Positions 52,193 to 61,909 of a DNA stretch of 64,000 nucleotides are shown here, one piece after another. This DNA is from Propionibacterium cyclohexanicum (GTDB lineage: Bacteria; Actinomycetota; Actinomycetes; Propionibacteriales; Propionibacteriaceae). The position numbers were made by a program, and so were the translations under genes. The stretch is from positions 58,535 through 122,534 of the forward strand of contig NZ_FOGZ01000005.1 of NCBI RefSeq assembly GCF_900111365.1. The letters are read 5' to 3'. The notes below the pieces were generated by a model. The model saw only the letters and a program-made list of their open reading frames with translations. It had not been told where the DNA came from and did no database searches. Positions within the stretch are counted from its first letter, which is position 1. Each line of letters starts with the position of its first letter.

Positions 52193-53611
52193 TCACTGGC
52201 TTCTGGAATGGGGCTCCTCTGGGTGAAGGGTTCCCGGTCTACTGGCTACTCCCATCCGAGTGATGAATCCGGAACTAGGAATGGCGTCCCCCGGGACTCC
52301 CATTATGTGGGGAGCTTGTGTTGGTACTGCGCTCACGGCGAGGAGCATCCACATCAAGGGGAGTGAGATGTTTGGCTCGGCGATGACCTTTGCGATCAGG
52401 AGGCTTATTAATGCAAAGGCAGTGGAATGTCTCGAGGGAATGGCGAAACTCTTGAAAAGAGTCCGTGCAATCAGGATGGCGAAGATTATCGTTCCGATGA
52501 TCCCGACATTGGATAAGAGAGCCATCAAGAAACTGGAGGGCCTGCTGCTGCCCAATCCGACACCGAATCCAAGGGTGTTTCGAAGAATGGTAACCGAGAA
52601 ATCATTGGATGCATTCCGATTGATGAAGGAATCACTGCTCGTCTTGTCTGCAAAGATCAATGAGAATCGACCAAGGATTGTTCCCGAGAGACCGACAATC
52701 ACGCATAGCCCGAGGAGGATGACGAGAATCACTCGAATTCGCACCGAGTGGGACCGTATGAACACGACGAGGCCATATAGTGCAATGGCGACACCCACCC
52801 CTATGAGCGAGAGAAATGCGGTGCCCGAACTCGAAAGCCAAACAAGAGCGATCGACGCGCACGCAAAGGCCAGATGAAGAGCGCCACTCGAAAAGGACCT
52901 GGATCTTCCAAATTCAATCAAAAAGAATCCGACGGCGCAGATTGCAAAGGTGGCAAGGTATGAGGGTTCCCCATAGATGCCAGAGAAGCGAACAACATCT
53001 CCCACAGTTGACCCATAGTCCTCTCCCACGTTCAACTGAAGAAGGGAACGAAAAGAGAGTGGGGTGAACTGAACTAAGAGATACTGCGCCAAATTGATTG
53101 CCACACCGAACATCATCATTATCGAAACGAGCTTGGTGACCTCTTCCCAATACCGATAACACTGAAATATCACTAGCGTGCCTAGGATCACGTAGGCACT
53201 CTGAGCGAAATTCTGGATCGATAGCTGGAGAGGGCTGGGATCAGCCACTTGAGCATCGATTCCCGCGCTCGGCAAGAGCACCGGCGTATTCGCCATAACA
53301 AGAGGCAGGAAAACGGCAGTGAAACAGCTATAGACGCAGAAAAGCACAGCTGTGTTCATGATGTGCTTGCTGTCGGCGTCCGGCGCCGGAAGGCGTTGTT
53401 TCCTCTTCGCAATTACTGGAACGATGACAACTCCCATCGCGCCGAGAATGAAGAACGGCGGAATGACGCTGGTGGCAGTCACTTGGATTGCTGGAAGGTT
53501 AAGGAATACCGCTGAAATGGCGAGCGCATAGAAGTAGAGACTCAGGCGACCCAAAACCAAGGCGACCATGCCGGCGAGTATTGAAATCCAGCCCATGAGC
53601 AGAATGTGCAC
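52193..53611 (-). CDS. O-antigen ligase / polysaccharide polymerase-like protein (Wzy-like)
   Basis: 472 residues with about 11-12 membrane helices and one larger outside loop (about residues 190-215: VGDVVRFSGIYGEPSYLATFA), the Wzy/WaaL-type layout. The Gly-Glu-Pro-Ser segment and later Arg residues are typical for the polymerase pocket. It would join repeat units of a surface polysaccharide. GTG at 53611; ATG five codons later is possible, and no ribosome site is visible for either. Confidence 0.8.
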   Translation of the reverse strand: MHILLMGWISILAGMVALVLGRLSLYFYALAISAVFLNLPAIQVTATSVIPPFFILGAMGVVIVPVIAKRKQRLPAPDADSKHIMNTAVLFCVYSCFTAVFLPLVMANTPVLLPSAGIDAQVADPSPLQLSIQNFAQSAYVILGTLVIFQCYRYWEEVTKLVSIMMMFGVAINLAQYLLVQFTPLSFRSLLQLNVGEDYGSTVGDVVRFSGIYGEPSYLATFAICAVGFFLIEFGRSRSFSSGALHLAFACASIALVWLSSSGTAFLSLIGVGVAIALYGLVVFIRSHSVRIRVILVILLGLCVIVGLSGTILGRFSLIFADKTSSDSFINRNASNDFSVTILRNTLGFGVGLGSSRPSSFLMALLSNVGIIGTIIFAILIARTLFKSFAIPSRHSTAFALISLLIAKVIAEPNISLPLMWMLLAVSAVPTQAPHIMGVPGDAIPSSGFITRMGVASRPGTLHPEEPHSRSQ

Positions 53612-55188
53612 AGAATCTTACCAATCTAGTAGGCGAATCAATACTACCCTCAATAGAGACGTCGCTGATCGGCTTAGCGAGCTTCTCGGGCGCATATTGC
53701 CAAGTATAATACCAAGAGGTGATCGTGCGCGCGACGCCTACCGAGGCCCAGACGGCGGCCGGCGACGGCAATGACATGCGGATTCGGGGGCGTGCAGAAT
53801 CGTGAGACGCACGACTGAGCATCACGACTGAGCATTGGGTAGGACGTGGTGAGCGGTCGCCTCACCACCTGGAGGACCGAGCGAGAGACCCGCAACGAGG
53901 CGACGTTGGACTCCGAGGGCCAGATGAACGAGCAGGTGGCCGACTCAGTGACGTGTCCAGCCTCCAACCTGGCAGGGGTTTCCTGCGTAATGACCGAGTC
54001 CATGGCTTTGGGCCGCGAAGTGAGAGACGCCGCGAAGGCAAGCGAAGGGGCGGAGAGGTCACCGATCTGCAGCGATCTCTCCTTCAGCCGTCTGCGGTCG
54101 GAGGGCGTGACCGTGCCGAGTGAATCACGGGCGTCGCAGTGGTGCCGTCGATCTCCAAGCAGGCCAATCGCCAAGGCCGTCGTGAGACGAGGTTGCTTGC
54201 GACGGAGAATCCTCACGCGGTCTGGAGCGGTGTTCCAGACCGGCGGCGCCTCGCACGGGTGTCTTGGCTTCCCGGTGCTCGTAAGGGCTAGCATGAGTGC
54301 CATTGCGTCTGGAAGGGCCGAGCCACCCAGACACGGATGCCTGATGTGGACCCTCGCCTGGAGAACCGGAGCAAGCTGTGGTTCGTGCACATGACCCGAC
54401 GGGTGATGCTCGACGACGAGGCCTCGTTCCCGCGCGATTGTGGACACACTCATGAACCCGCTCATGAATCAAAGTGCAAGCTATTCTGTCGCGCCACATA
54501 TCGAAGCCAAGATCATCGTGAACTGGATCGAGCGCGGGCACACTCGGCGAGGAAGCAGGGCATGTTTGATCGCTCAAGGTGATGCAGTCTCTGATCGCTA
54601 TTACGGTCCCTCTTCCAACCATCTGACGGACAAAGGGATTCTCACCGCCTTCGGGGGAGAATACCCTCTTGCCTCGGTGGTGCCGGCATCGGGGGAGGCC
54701 TTGATTTCACCGAAGGAATTGCACCTTCGAATGGCGCCAAGGGAACACTCAAGACAGATCTCACAGACGTCTCTGATCAGTCCACGCGATCCCCAAGTAA
54801 TTCTTCCTGGTCCGCTCGTCGTCTCCACAACTCGTCGCAGCATGAGTGCCGAGGACGGTTCGAGTCTTGTGCGGGGCAAGTGCAAAATGAGCCAATACGG
54901 AACGGTTTGTGAGGAATAATGGACTAGAAGTCCTACAGGGAGTTCAGAGGGTACAACAGGGATCGCAGATCGCCACTTTGGAGATATGCATGCTCGTGGT
55001 TAATATTCAAGCCTCGCTTCGACTGAACTAAAATGTTCTGGTAAGTGGGACTTCCAGGCGGCACAAAGGCGACTGAGCTGCGATCATGCCGTGAATCGTT
55101 GCGAAGCACCCGATCTGCGGGAGCTCTGGCTATTCAATGCACATACTCGCCGCTGGATGAGAATCCACTCAAAAACAGGAATATAGCC
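53612..55188 (+). other. Long stretch without a recognisable gene
   Basis: 1577 bases between the converse-oriented wzy-like and first GT4 genes. Open frames overlap on both strands (53674-54465 minus, 263 codons; 53846-54394 plus, 182 codons; 54440-54919 plus, 159 codons), but none has a convincing ribosome site, motif or protein-like hydrophobic pattern, and all compete with each other. The part 53.8-54.4 kb is more GC-rich than its surroundings and may be an old insertion or a decayed transposase; I cannot prove it. Confidence 0.4.
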
Positions 55189-56415
55189 ATGATTGATATT
55201 CTCTTTGTAAGCACAGCATACGATCCGGATCTGCTTGGCGGGGCCGAGTTCTCATTGCGTGAACTCGCCCGGGAGCTCCTGGAGAAGGGTTTCTCGGTTC
55301 ACGTCGCATGCCTTGGCATCGAAACTACTACAGAGCGGATCGAGGGAGTGGTCATTCATCGGTACAAGAGCAGAGCCTTCAAGTCCCTTGTCTCAAGAAG
55401 AAACCGTAGTATCCTCTCGCGAGCCATGTGGCAATTAGCGGATCTCTCAAGGATAGGAGAGGCTCGATTCTTGCTCTCACTGAAGAGGGAACTCCGACCG
55501 AGTATTGTTCATTTCAATAACATCTCAGGTTTCGGCTGGCTCGCCTGGTGGGTGTTCCGTAAGCAGCCTACAGTACATACTGCCCGCGACTACTCGCTTC
55601 TCTGCACTTCTGCCACTGGGGTCCATGGCAATGAAATATGCTTGGGGAGCAGGTGGCTCTGTCGGGCGCTGAAATCAGTGTACAAGATTCCTCGTGTCCA
55701 ACCCTCTGTGGTCATTGGGGTCAGCCGATTTGTGGGCGACACGCTTGCTGACCGGTCGGTCACCGGAAGAAGCTTGCCGAACTCATTTGTATACAATCGT
55801 CCAAGTAGTCTCTCCCCGGAGATGTCAGATAAGGCAACACACGCCTCAGGGGCGGGGGTGCGATTTGGCTTTATGGGAAGAGTCTCGCGCGACAAGGGCG
55901 TTGAAGTCATCGTTGAAGCATTTGCTCAACTGGTACGCACTGGGGGTCTTCCTGAGACTGCTCAACTGATCATCGCGGGCTCCGGGGAGCCAGACTTCAT
56001 TCGTTCAATAGAGATGCGGACCACGGATCTCGCTGCCCGTTCCCAGATCCAGTTCACCGGTCAACTGAACGTGGCAGACTACTTAGCGACCATAGATGTA
56101 GCGCTCGTTCCAACCCAGTGGCCCGAGCCGTTCGGTCGTGTCGTGGCCGAGGCGCTGCAGAACTCGGTTCCGGTTATCTACTCCGAGGTTGGCGGGATTC
56201 CAGAGGTTGCCGAAAGATTCGGTACTCGATCCAGGGGCATCAAAGAGTTTAATAATCCACGGGAATGGTCGCTGGCCATGATGGATGCCCAAGGGTGGCG
56301 CGCTCGAGACATGCAAGGGCATGCTTGCGTGAAAGAGCCGATCGCGAATCCAACAGAAGAGTACTTACAGATATATAAGAGCCTCGGATTCCTCGATCCT
56401 AGCCCTCGGTCCTAG
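55189..56415 (+). CDS. Glycosyltransferase, GT4-type
   Basis: 408 residues. N-terminal donor fold: ILFVSTAYDPDLLGGAEFSLRELAREL; C-terminal nucleotide-sugar domain: GFMGRVSRDKGVEVIVEAFAQL, then the EX7E motif in EPFGRVVAEALQNSVPV. It is a retaining, GT-B fold enzyme acting at the inner face of the membrane. The ATG at 55189 has CAGGA eight bases upstream; an open frame back to 55045 is not supported. The sugar cannot be predicted. Confidence 0.9.
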   Translation: MIDILFVSTAYDPDLLGGAEFSLRELARELLEKGFSVHVACLGIETTTERIEGVVIHRYKSRAFKSLVSRRNRSILSRAMWQLADLSRIGEARFLLSLKRELRPSIVHFNNISGFGWLAWWVFRKQPTVHTARDYSLLCTSATGVHGNEICLGSRWLCRALKSVYKIPRVQPSVVIGVSRFVGDTLADRSVTGRSLPNSFVYNRPSSLSPEMSDKATHASGAGVRFGFMGRVSRDKGVEVIVEAFAQLVRTGGLPETAQLIIAGSGEPDFIRSIEMRTTDLAARSQIQFTGQLNVADYLATIDVALVPTQWPEPFGRVVAEALQNSVPVIYSEVGGIPEVAERFGTRSRGIKEFNNPREWSLAMMDAQGWRARDMQGHACVKEPIANPTEEYLQIYKSLGFLDPSPRS

Positions 56416-56860
56416 ATCTCAGGTCAATGAGAAGGGCTTGTCCCCATCGAAGTTGCACACAGGGCATGATTGGATCTCCAATTGTGGTTGAATAGCAGGA
56501 ATATGGCGTTCAGGACGCCCGATGTGTCTGTGCCGGGGCATCGGTACATCCCCTTCGAGCCAGGATCATTGCTCTCAGTTATCTCACCATACGCGAGCGA
56601 CAATTCTGGCCACCTCGAGGGGAGGTCACTCTCGAGGATCGGCGCATCTGCCGGGCCGTGTGTCTTGAGATGTGGAAAGGCTGCTCCCCCACGCGCCTTT
56701 CGTGTATACCGCGGTAGCGCTGGGCAGCGGGATCCGGGGAATGAGTCAAGTTCTCGAAGATCCAGGGAACGAGCGATGATCTCGACCATTACAGTATGAG
56801 CCGCCATGTAGTAGATTGTTCGATAGGTGGTCCGTTCAGGTGCAAAGCAGTGGGGGTCAG
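56416..56860 (+). other. Gene-free stretch between two GT4 genes
   Basis: 445 bases. A 109-codon plus frame (56470-56799) and a 171-codon minus frame (56424-56939) oppose each other; neither has a family signature, and the minus one would overlap the next gene start. I call nothing here. Confidence 0.4.
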
Positions 56861-57973
56861 ATGGCAGGAGCGATAGTCCAAGAATGGATCTCCGTTTCGG
56901 GTGGCTCCGAGCGCGTCGTGTCGGCCATGGCCGAGTCACTTGGTGATGTTGACATTTACACGTTGTGGAACGATGATCCGGATCGGTTTCGGAACTACCA
57001 CGTGTATGAGTCGATGCTGCGCAGGCGCCCGTTCCGAGGACACAAGGCTCTCTCGATTCCTCTCCAACTCGGCCTGTGGCGCAGATTACGCCCGAGACGG
57101 GCTTATGACTGGATGCTCGTCAGTTCACATCTGTTTGCCCATCACGCCAGATTCATCGGTGAATATAGGGATATAGCCAAGTATGTGTACGCGCATACTC
57201 CAGCAAGATATATATGGGAGCCTTCCTTGGATGCCCGGGGCTCCAAGATTCTTCCTCGAGTGGCATCGAGCGTGTTGCGCCCTCTGGACAGGATGCGCGC
57301 TCAAGAGGATCACGCACTGGCGGCTAACAGTGAATTCGTTCGCCAAAGGATTCAATCGACGTGGCATCGAGACGCGGTTGTGATTCCTCCCCCCGTCGAC
57401 GTCGAGAGGATCTCCGAAGTGCGTGACTGGACGACAATGCTCTCCGCGGGAGAATCCCGTACTTATGCTTCCCTTCCCGATGAGTTCATTCTTGGAGCCT
57501 CGCGTTTCATCCCATACAAGAGACTCGACTTGGTAATCAAGACCGCGGCGGTGGCCGATATCCCCGCTGTCATCGCTGGAGATGGCCCAGAGCTGGAGCA
57601 TCTCACTGCTATGGCGCGGAGTGCTCAGGTTCCAGTACAAATCGTCCGGGCGCCGTCGGATGCTCTTCTGTATGCGCTCTATCAAGCAGCGAAGGTCTTC
57701 GTGTTTCCGCCGGTCGAAGACTTTGGAATTATGCCGATTGAGGCCCTCGCAGCTGGATGCCCTGTCGTCACAGGTCCGGTTGGGGGGGCATCAGAATCGT
57801 TGGCATCTGTCGGCCTGAGCGGCGTGGCCGCGAGTCTAGAGCCACAAGATTTAGCTCAACAAATCGATATCGCGAGTCGAGGACCGAGGTGGATGAACTC
57901 GAAGGCCGCGCAGAGGTTCTCAAAGGGAAAGTTCGTCGACGCGCTGCGCACATGGATGTCGATACGCCATTAG
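56861..57973 (+). CDS. Glycosyltransferase, GT4-type (mannosyltransferase-like)
   Basis: 370 residues. The N-terminus VQEWISVSGGSERVVSAMAESLGDVDIYTLW, the YVYAHTPARYIWEP segment, FILGASRFIPYKRLDLVI and the EX7E region EDFGIMPIEALAAGCPV match GT4 enzymes related to WbdA/PimB-like mannosyltransferases. The start at ATG 56861 is chosen by alignment of the first strand; an ATG at 56816 is the alternative. It is in the same direction as the three other GT4 genes here. Confidence 0.88.
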   Translation: MAGAIVQEWISVSGGSERVVSAMAESLGDVDIYTLWNDDPDRFRNYHVYESMLRRRPFRGHKALSIPLQLGLWRRLRPRRAYDWMLVSSHLFAHHARFIGEYRDIAKYVYAHTPARYIWEPSLDARGSKILPRVASSVLRPLDRMRAQEDHALAANSEFVRQRIQSTWHRDAVVIPPPVDVERISEVRDWTTMLSAGESRTYASLPDEFILGASRFIPYKRLDLVIKTAAVADIPAVIAGDGPELEHLTAMARSAQVPVQIVRAPSDALLYALYQAAKVFVFPPVEDFGIMPIEALAAGCPVVTGPVGGASESLASVGLSGVAASLEPQDLAQQIDIASRGPRWMNSKAAQRFSKGKFVDALRTWMSIRH

Positions 57974-58043
57974 GATTCAGCATTAATTTCTGTATCGTTG
58001 GACTCCGTCACACCTAGATGCACGAAAAGGAAAAGGGGCGATC

Positions 58044-59069
58044 ATGATTTTGTTCTCAGATCCGTACGAACTGCGCGGAGGGGGTCAGGTCTGTCTGGAA
58101 TACATGCTTCAAGACATGGTTACCCGAGGCCCCCAGGCCTTCGGTCTGGTCATGCCGCCAGCGGGTCGGAACAAGATCTCGATCCCGGGGCGGTGCCAGG
58201 TGTTCGATAGTCGTGATGATTATCTGCGCAGGGCGAAGGACGATGATTCCGTGGTCGTCATCTCGAATGCCAATAGGGGCTTCCCGAGAGACCTGCAGTT
58301 TGCTAGGCGTTTGCGAAATTCTGGCCGCAAAGTCAGGACTGTAGCAATTGTTCACAACTACCCACTGGACCCAGTCAAGTCTGCCGCCACGCGGGCATCA
58401 CTTTCTCTTTATGATACCGTAATTGTGGACGAGCCCGGACTGACGAAACTCTCAAAGCGCGCGATAGCTCCGGCGTGGGTGGCTCCAGTAATCCATGATG
58501 CTCCGCCGTGGACGATCTCGGAATCGCCCGTCAAGTTTACGGGGATCATCAAATCGTTTGGGCGTCCCGACCCTTCAAAGGGTCTCCATTACTTGCCTGC
58601 AGCCTTCCGCGAGCTGTCAGGGCGTGGACTGAACTGCAGAGTCGCTCTTGGAAATTCGCTGGAAGGCAACGAGAAGTATACCAGCGGACTGACGAAGTCG
58701 TTGGCGCCCTGGCTGGAGGAGGGGTATCGAACCCAAGAGTGGATCAACCCGGGTGATATTTTCATCGTTCCCTCGATCGGCGGAGAAACTACTTGCCAAG
58801 CGGCGCAGGAGGCGCTCTTGCGAGGTGCATATCTGGTCGCTACGCGGATCGGTGTTCTGCCTTACATGTGTCCAGAGGGGGGAGGGATTTCCGTCGTTCC
58901 CATGAAAGATTCCTCTGCAATCGTTCACGCTGTCATCACGGCGACCGAGCTTGGGGGACATGAGTTTGATCTGTCTGTCCGTCGAAGCGCAAGTCAGATT
59001 ATTCGCAGGTCTGGTCGCTATTACGATGAAATCGGGAGCATGTTCTATCGGTTCGTTAGCGAATTCTGA
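58044..59069 (+). CDS. Glycosyltransferase, GT4-like (divergent)
   Basis: 341 residues. It begins ILFSDPYELRGGGQVCLEYML, has the central GIIKSFGRPDPSKGLHYLPAAFREL of the GT-B C-domain and PSIGGETTCQAAQEALLRGAYLVATRIG in place of the usual EPFG-type motif, so the donor site is unusual (a Glu in Gly-Gly-Glu-Thr). AAAAGGGG precedes the ATG. Nineteen bases separate it from the next GT4 gene, so the two form an operon. Confidence 0.82.
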   Translation: MILFSDPYELRGGGQVCLEYMLQDMVTRGPQAFGLVMPPAGRNKISIPGRCQVFDSRDDYLRRAKDDDSVVVISNANRGFPRDLQFARRLRNSGRKVRTVAIVHNYPLDPVKSAATRASLSLYDTVIVDEPGLTKLSKRAIAPAWVAPVIHDAPPWTISESPVKFTGIIKSFGRPDPSKGLHYLPAAFRELSGRGLNCRVALGNSLEGNEKYTSGLTKSLAPWLEEGYRTQEWINPGDIFIVPSIGGETTCQAAQEALLRGAYLVATRIGVLPYMCPEGGGISVVPMKDSSAIVHAVITATELGGHEFDLSVRRSASQIIRRSGRYYDEIGSMFYRFVSEF

Positions 59070-59088
59070 TGTCAGGGTTGGGGTGCCA

Positions 59089-60111
59089 GTGATTGTCATT
59101 AATGGCCGCTTCCTTACCCAGCCGCTCCGTGGGGTCCAACGATTTGCGGAATGCCTTGTTCAGGAATTGAGCGGGTTGCGAAATGATCTATGTGTCGTGG
59201 CACCTCACGGGGAACTCCGTATGCGCGAGATTGGTGGTCTTCCGGTTTACCAGTGGGGGCATCTGTCAGGCTACCTGTGGGAACAGATCGAGCTTCCGCG
59301 TTTTCTTCGAAATGCCAATTCGGAACTTGTGCTCTGTTTGGGGAACACCGGTCCAATCGGCGGTCGTGGCATGGTTCTCGCACTTCACGACGTTACGTAT
59401 CTGGACTTCCCCGGCGGATACCCCTTCGCTATGCGCCTTTGGCTGAAGACCATGACGCCTATCCTCGTGAGGAGGAGTCGGGAGGTGATCACCGTTAGCC
59501 ATACAGCGAAGCGGCAGATTGTGTCGCATTATCCCGCGGCAGGGAACAAAATCGCCGTGGTTTCAAATGCGGTCTCAGGGGAACTCACTGGTTCTGGACC
59601 GGAGACGGTTCAAAGACATGACTTTCTCGCGTTTTATCATGCGAGCGAGAGTAAGAATTGCGCCATCCTGGTGGAAGCCTTTCGTGCGCTTCCCAACGAG
59701 ACGTTGCGTCTCGTTGGTCCGGCCCCCGAGTCCCCTGTCCCCCCCAATGTGATCCCACTTGGCCGGCTCAATGATTCACAATTATTGGATGAATATCAGC
59801 ACGCATTGGGATTCATTATTCCCTCTTTGTCTGAAGGATTTGGTATCCCGCCTCTCGAGGCTCAGGCGAATGGGGCAGTGGTATTGTCATCCAATGCATC
59901 CTCTCTCCCTGAGGTGTTGGCCGATTCTGCTTTGTTCTTCAATCCGCGGGATGTCTCTGACCTCGTCGACAAGATTAAGAGATTAGCGGCGGATCCAGCG
60001 CTCGTGACAAGACTCCGTAGCTTGGGAAGTGAGAACTGGAGACGCTACTCCTGGAAGAGTTCGGCTGAGAGACTCAACGAAGTTCTGAATTCCCTCAAGC
60101 GCGGCTCGTAA
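59089..60111 (+). CDS. Glycosyltransferase, GT4-type
   Basis: 340 residues. The N-terminus VIVINGRFLTQPLRGVQRFAECLVQEL is the common start of one GT4 subgroup and fixes the start at GTG 59089 (GTG 59083 is close). LAFYHASESKNCAILVEAF and the EX7E motif in SEGFGIPPLEAQANGAVVL are present. A canonical intrinsic terminator directly follows the stop, so this is the end of the plus-strand glycosyltransferase unit. Confidence 0.9.
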   Translation: MIVINGRFLTQPLRGVQRFAECLVQELSGLRNDLCVVAPHGELRMREIGGLPVYQWGHLSGYLWEQIELPRFLRNANSELVLCLGNTGPIGGRGMVLALHDVTYLDFPGGYPFAMRLWLKTMTPILVRRSREVITVSHTAKRQIVSHYPAAGNKIAVVSNAVSGELTGSGPETVQRHDFLAFYHASESKNCAILVEAFRALPNETLRLVGPAPESPVPPNVIPLGRLNDSQLLDEYQHALGFIIPSLSEGFGIPPLEAQANGAVVLSSNASSLPEVLADSALFFNPRDVSDLVDKIKRLAADPALVTRLRSLGSENWRRYSWKSSAERLNEVLNSLKRGS

Positions 60112-60135
60112 GCCACTCGCGAGATGTGGCTTTTT
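60111..60135 (+). terminator. Intrinsic terminator with T-tract after the last GT4 gene
   Basis: AGCCAC (60111-60116) pairs with GTGGCT (60126-60131) around a nine-base loop and is followed by a run of T. It overlaps the stop codon of the gene. It is the only terminator here with a clear T-tract, in keeping with the lower GC of the island. Confidence 0.75.
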
Positions 60136-60606
60136 GATGGCGCAGCCTGACTCCACATTCTCGATCAGATTGTTTAGGATTTGCGAGTGCCAGCAGTTGC
60201 TGGCCTTGTCGCCCAAAGGAGGCCCCAGGACGGATCCGCACGAGCCACGATCCGTCGAAGAGCCTAGCCTCGGCCGGCAGTGCCCCGCGCCTGGCTCGGG
60301 TTTGAGTGGCGCGGCTCCAGTGTCGCCCAAGCGCACTGCCAAGCTGAACCGCAGGCTTGGGTCTTCACGGTCTGCGATCTCGCGCCGGCGGCGTCGGGAG
60401 GAGCCATCTGGTTATCCCGAGAATGTGAGGCAGAACACTCCAGTTCATTTGGGTGCCAATGAGGAAAATCATCCCGATGTCAGTTGCGAGGCCACCAAGC
60501 TGCGGGGCCTCCATCGAGGATGGCAGTACGCTGGACCATCGCTGAGAATTGTGAAGAGATCACCATTACGATCGTGATAAATATAGATCGAAAATACAAT
60601 ATGATT
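60136..60606 (+). other. Gene-free stretch between converging glycan genes
   Basis: 471 bases between the converging GT4 and flippase genes. An inverted repeat GACGGATC/GATCCGTC (60229-60236 and 60249-60256) is the main structure. Open frames (for example 60134-60577 plus) are rich in Arg and Ser and look non-coding. A mobile-element scar is possible but not shown. Confidence 0.4.
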
Positions 60607-61857
60607 CTACCCTCTTCCTTTGATGCTTCTCCTAATATCAGCGATTTGCCAAATGACCACCAGAAACTCCGCGATAGCCACCGACCACATTGCCCCAGCT
60701 GCACCGAAAAAAGGGACGCCAAGGAAGAAAAGTGCCGCCCAAGATACTGCCCCTATAATCGCACTTCGAACTATCGTCTGGTATCTCCCCAGGGCGCCAA
60801 GACAACCAAGACCGCTTGATTGAGATATTAGTGTCGAACCCAGTGAAATTCCCATGGCACAAGAGATCGAGAGACCGAGCTCGAGTTGACCGCGGCTGAG
60901 CACCTCGGCTATCCAACTGCCGAGCACAACCAGAGTCAAACACGCGACAACACCGACGGCAAACATGATTCTCACCGCTCTTCTGATTCTCTCGTTCAAC
61001 TCTGTGCCTCGCGCCTTGGGCACCCAGCCTTGGACTACTTGAGTCAGCGGCCGAGCGGCTGCGCTGGCATACTTCACGACCCTGTCACCGAGGGCGTACA
61101 CAGGAACTGCTGAAGGGTTGATAATCCCGAGGAACGTGACCGGTAAATTCAAGTAGGCTGAAGAAATCACTGCGCTGGCAAAGCCATCGCGTTGTATCTT
61201 GAGAGAGTCGACGACCATGCTCTTGCTTAACTGAACATCCTGGACCTCGGGGAGCTTGCGCAGGATCACCCGTGCACAGAGGATCAGCGAAACCAGTTGA
61301 CCAATGAGTGTGAGGACGCCCATGCCAATCAGTGGATTTGTGAGAAGTCCAGCGAGCGGTGCAAGCAGGGTTGCGAGGGCTCTCGGAAGCGCGTCACGTA
61401 ACAAGGCTGGCCTGGGTTCACCGGCACCTACGAAATACCAGAGCGACGAGAGCCCGGTGGCTGAGTAGGCAATGGCTATTGGGACCGTCACCATCCCACC
61501 GGGCAGCGTACCTAGCGCGCTGAGGAGCGCGATTAACAGCGATGTAGCCAGAAGAAGAATGAGACGAACGAGAACAGATACTCTGAACTCCGCCCTGCGA
61601 CTCGAAGGATCGAGCCCTGCAATATGAGAGGGGCCAATGACCGCCCAACCAAACCCGACCACGACGGATGAGAACAGTCCTACGGACTGGCCTATCGCAT
61701 ACCTTCCCCAAGTCTCCGGACCGAACAGCGAGATTACCAGAGGAATGGTGAGTACGCCGGCCGCACCAGTGATCACCGAATTCGCGGCGAACCCACCTAA
61801 TTTGCTCGCAAGGGGTCGTATCGTGGTGATGAATCTATTCGAGAGCGATGCGTTCAT
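60607..61857 (-). CDS. Polysaccharide flippase (Wzx-like, MVF/MATE superfamily)
   Basis: 416 residues with about 12 membrane helices. The N-terminal LGGFAANSVITGAAGVLTIPLVISLFGPETWGRYAIGQS is typical of Wzx/RfbX proteins that flip lipid-linked repeat units across the membrane. The ATG at 61857 lies 52 bases after the stop of the GT2 gene on the same strand. Wzx and Wzy-like proteins in one cluster point to Wzy-dependent polymer synthesis. Confidence 0.85.
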   Translation of the reverse strand: MNASLSNRFITTIRPLASKLGGFAANSVITGAAGVLTIPLVISLFGPETWGRYAIGQSVGLFSSVVVGFGWAVIGPSHIAGLDPSSRRAEFRVSVLVRLILLLATSLLIALLSALGTLPGGMVTVPIAIAYSATGLSSLWYFVGAGEPRPALLRDALPRALATLLAPLAGLLTNPLIGMGVLTLIGQLVSLILCARVILRKLPEVQDVQLSKSMVVDSLKIQRDGFASAVISSAYLNLPVTFLGIINPSAVPVYALGDRVVKYASAAARPLTQVVQGWVPKARGTELNERIRRAVRIMFAVGVVACLTLVVLGSWIAEVLSRGQLELGLSISCAMGISLGSTLISQSSGLGCLGALGRYQTIVRSAIIGAVSWAALFFLGVPFFGAAGAMWSVAIAEFLVVIWQIADIRRSIKGRG

Positions 61858-61909
61858 GCCTTCTCAATCGCGAAAGGAACATTCATGTGATGAGTTCAGC
61901 ACCCTGGGC

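Noticed and set aside
53674..54465. 263-codon minus frame as a candidate transposase or recombinase gene (MSVSTIARERG looks like a helix-turn-helix)
   Set aside because: Only the first dozen residues resemble a resolvase tail; the rest has no DDE, serine or tyrosine recombinase motif and competes with plus-strand frames.
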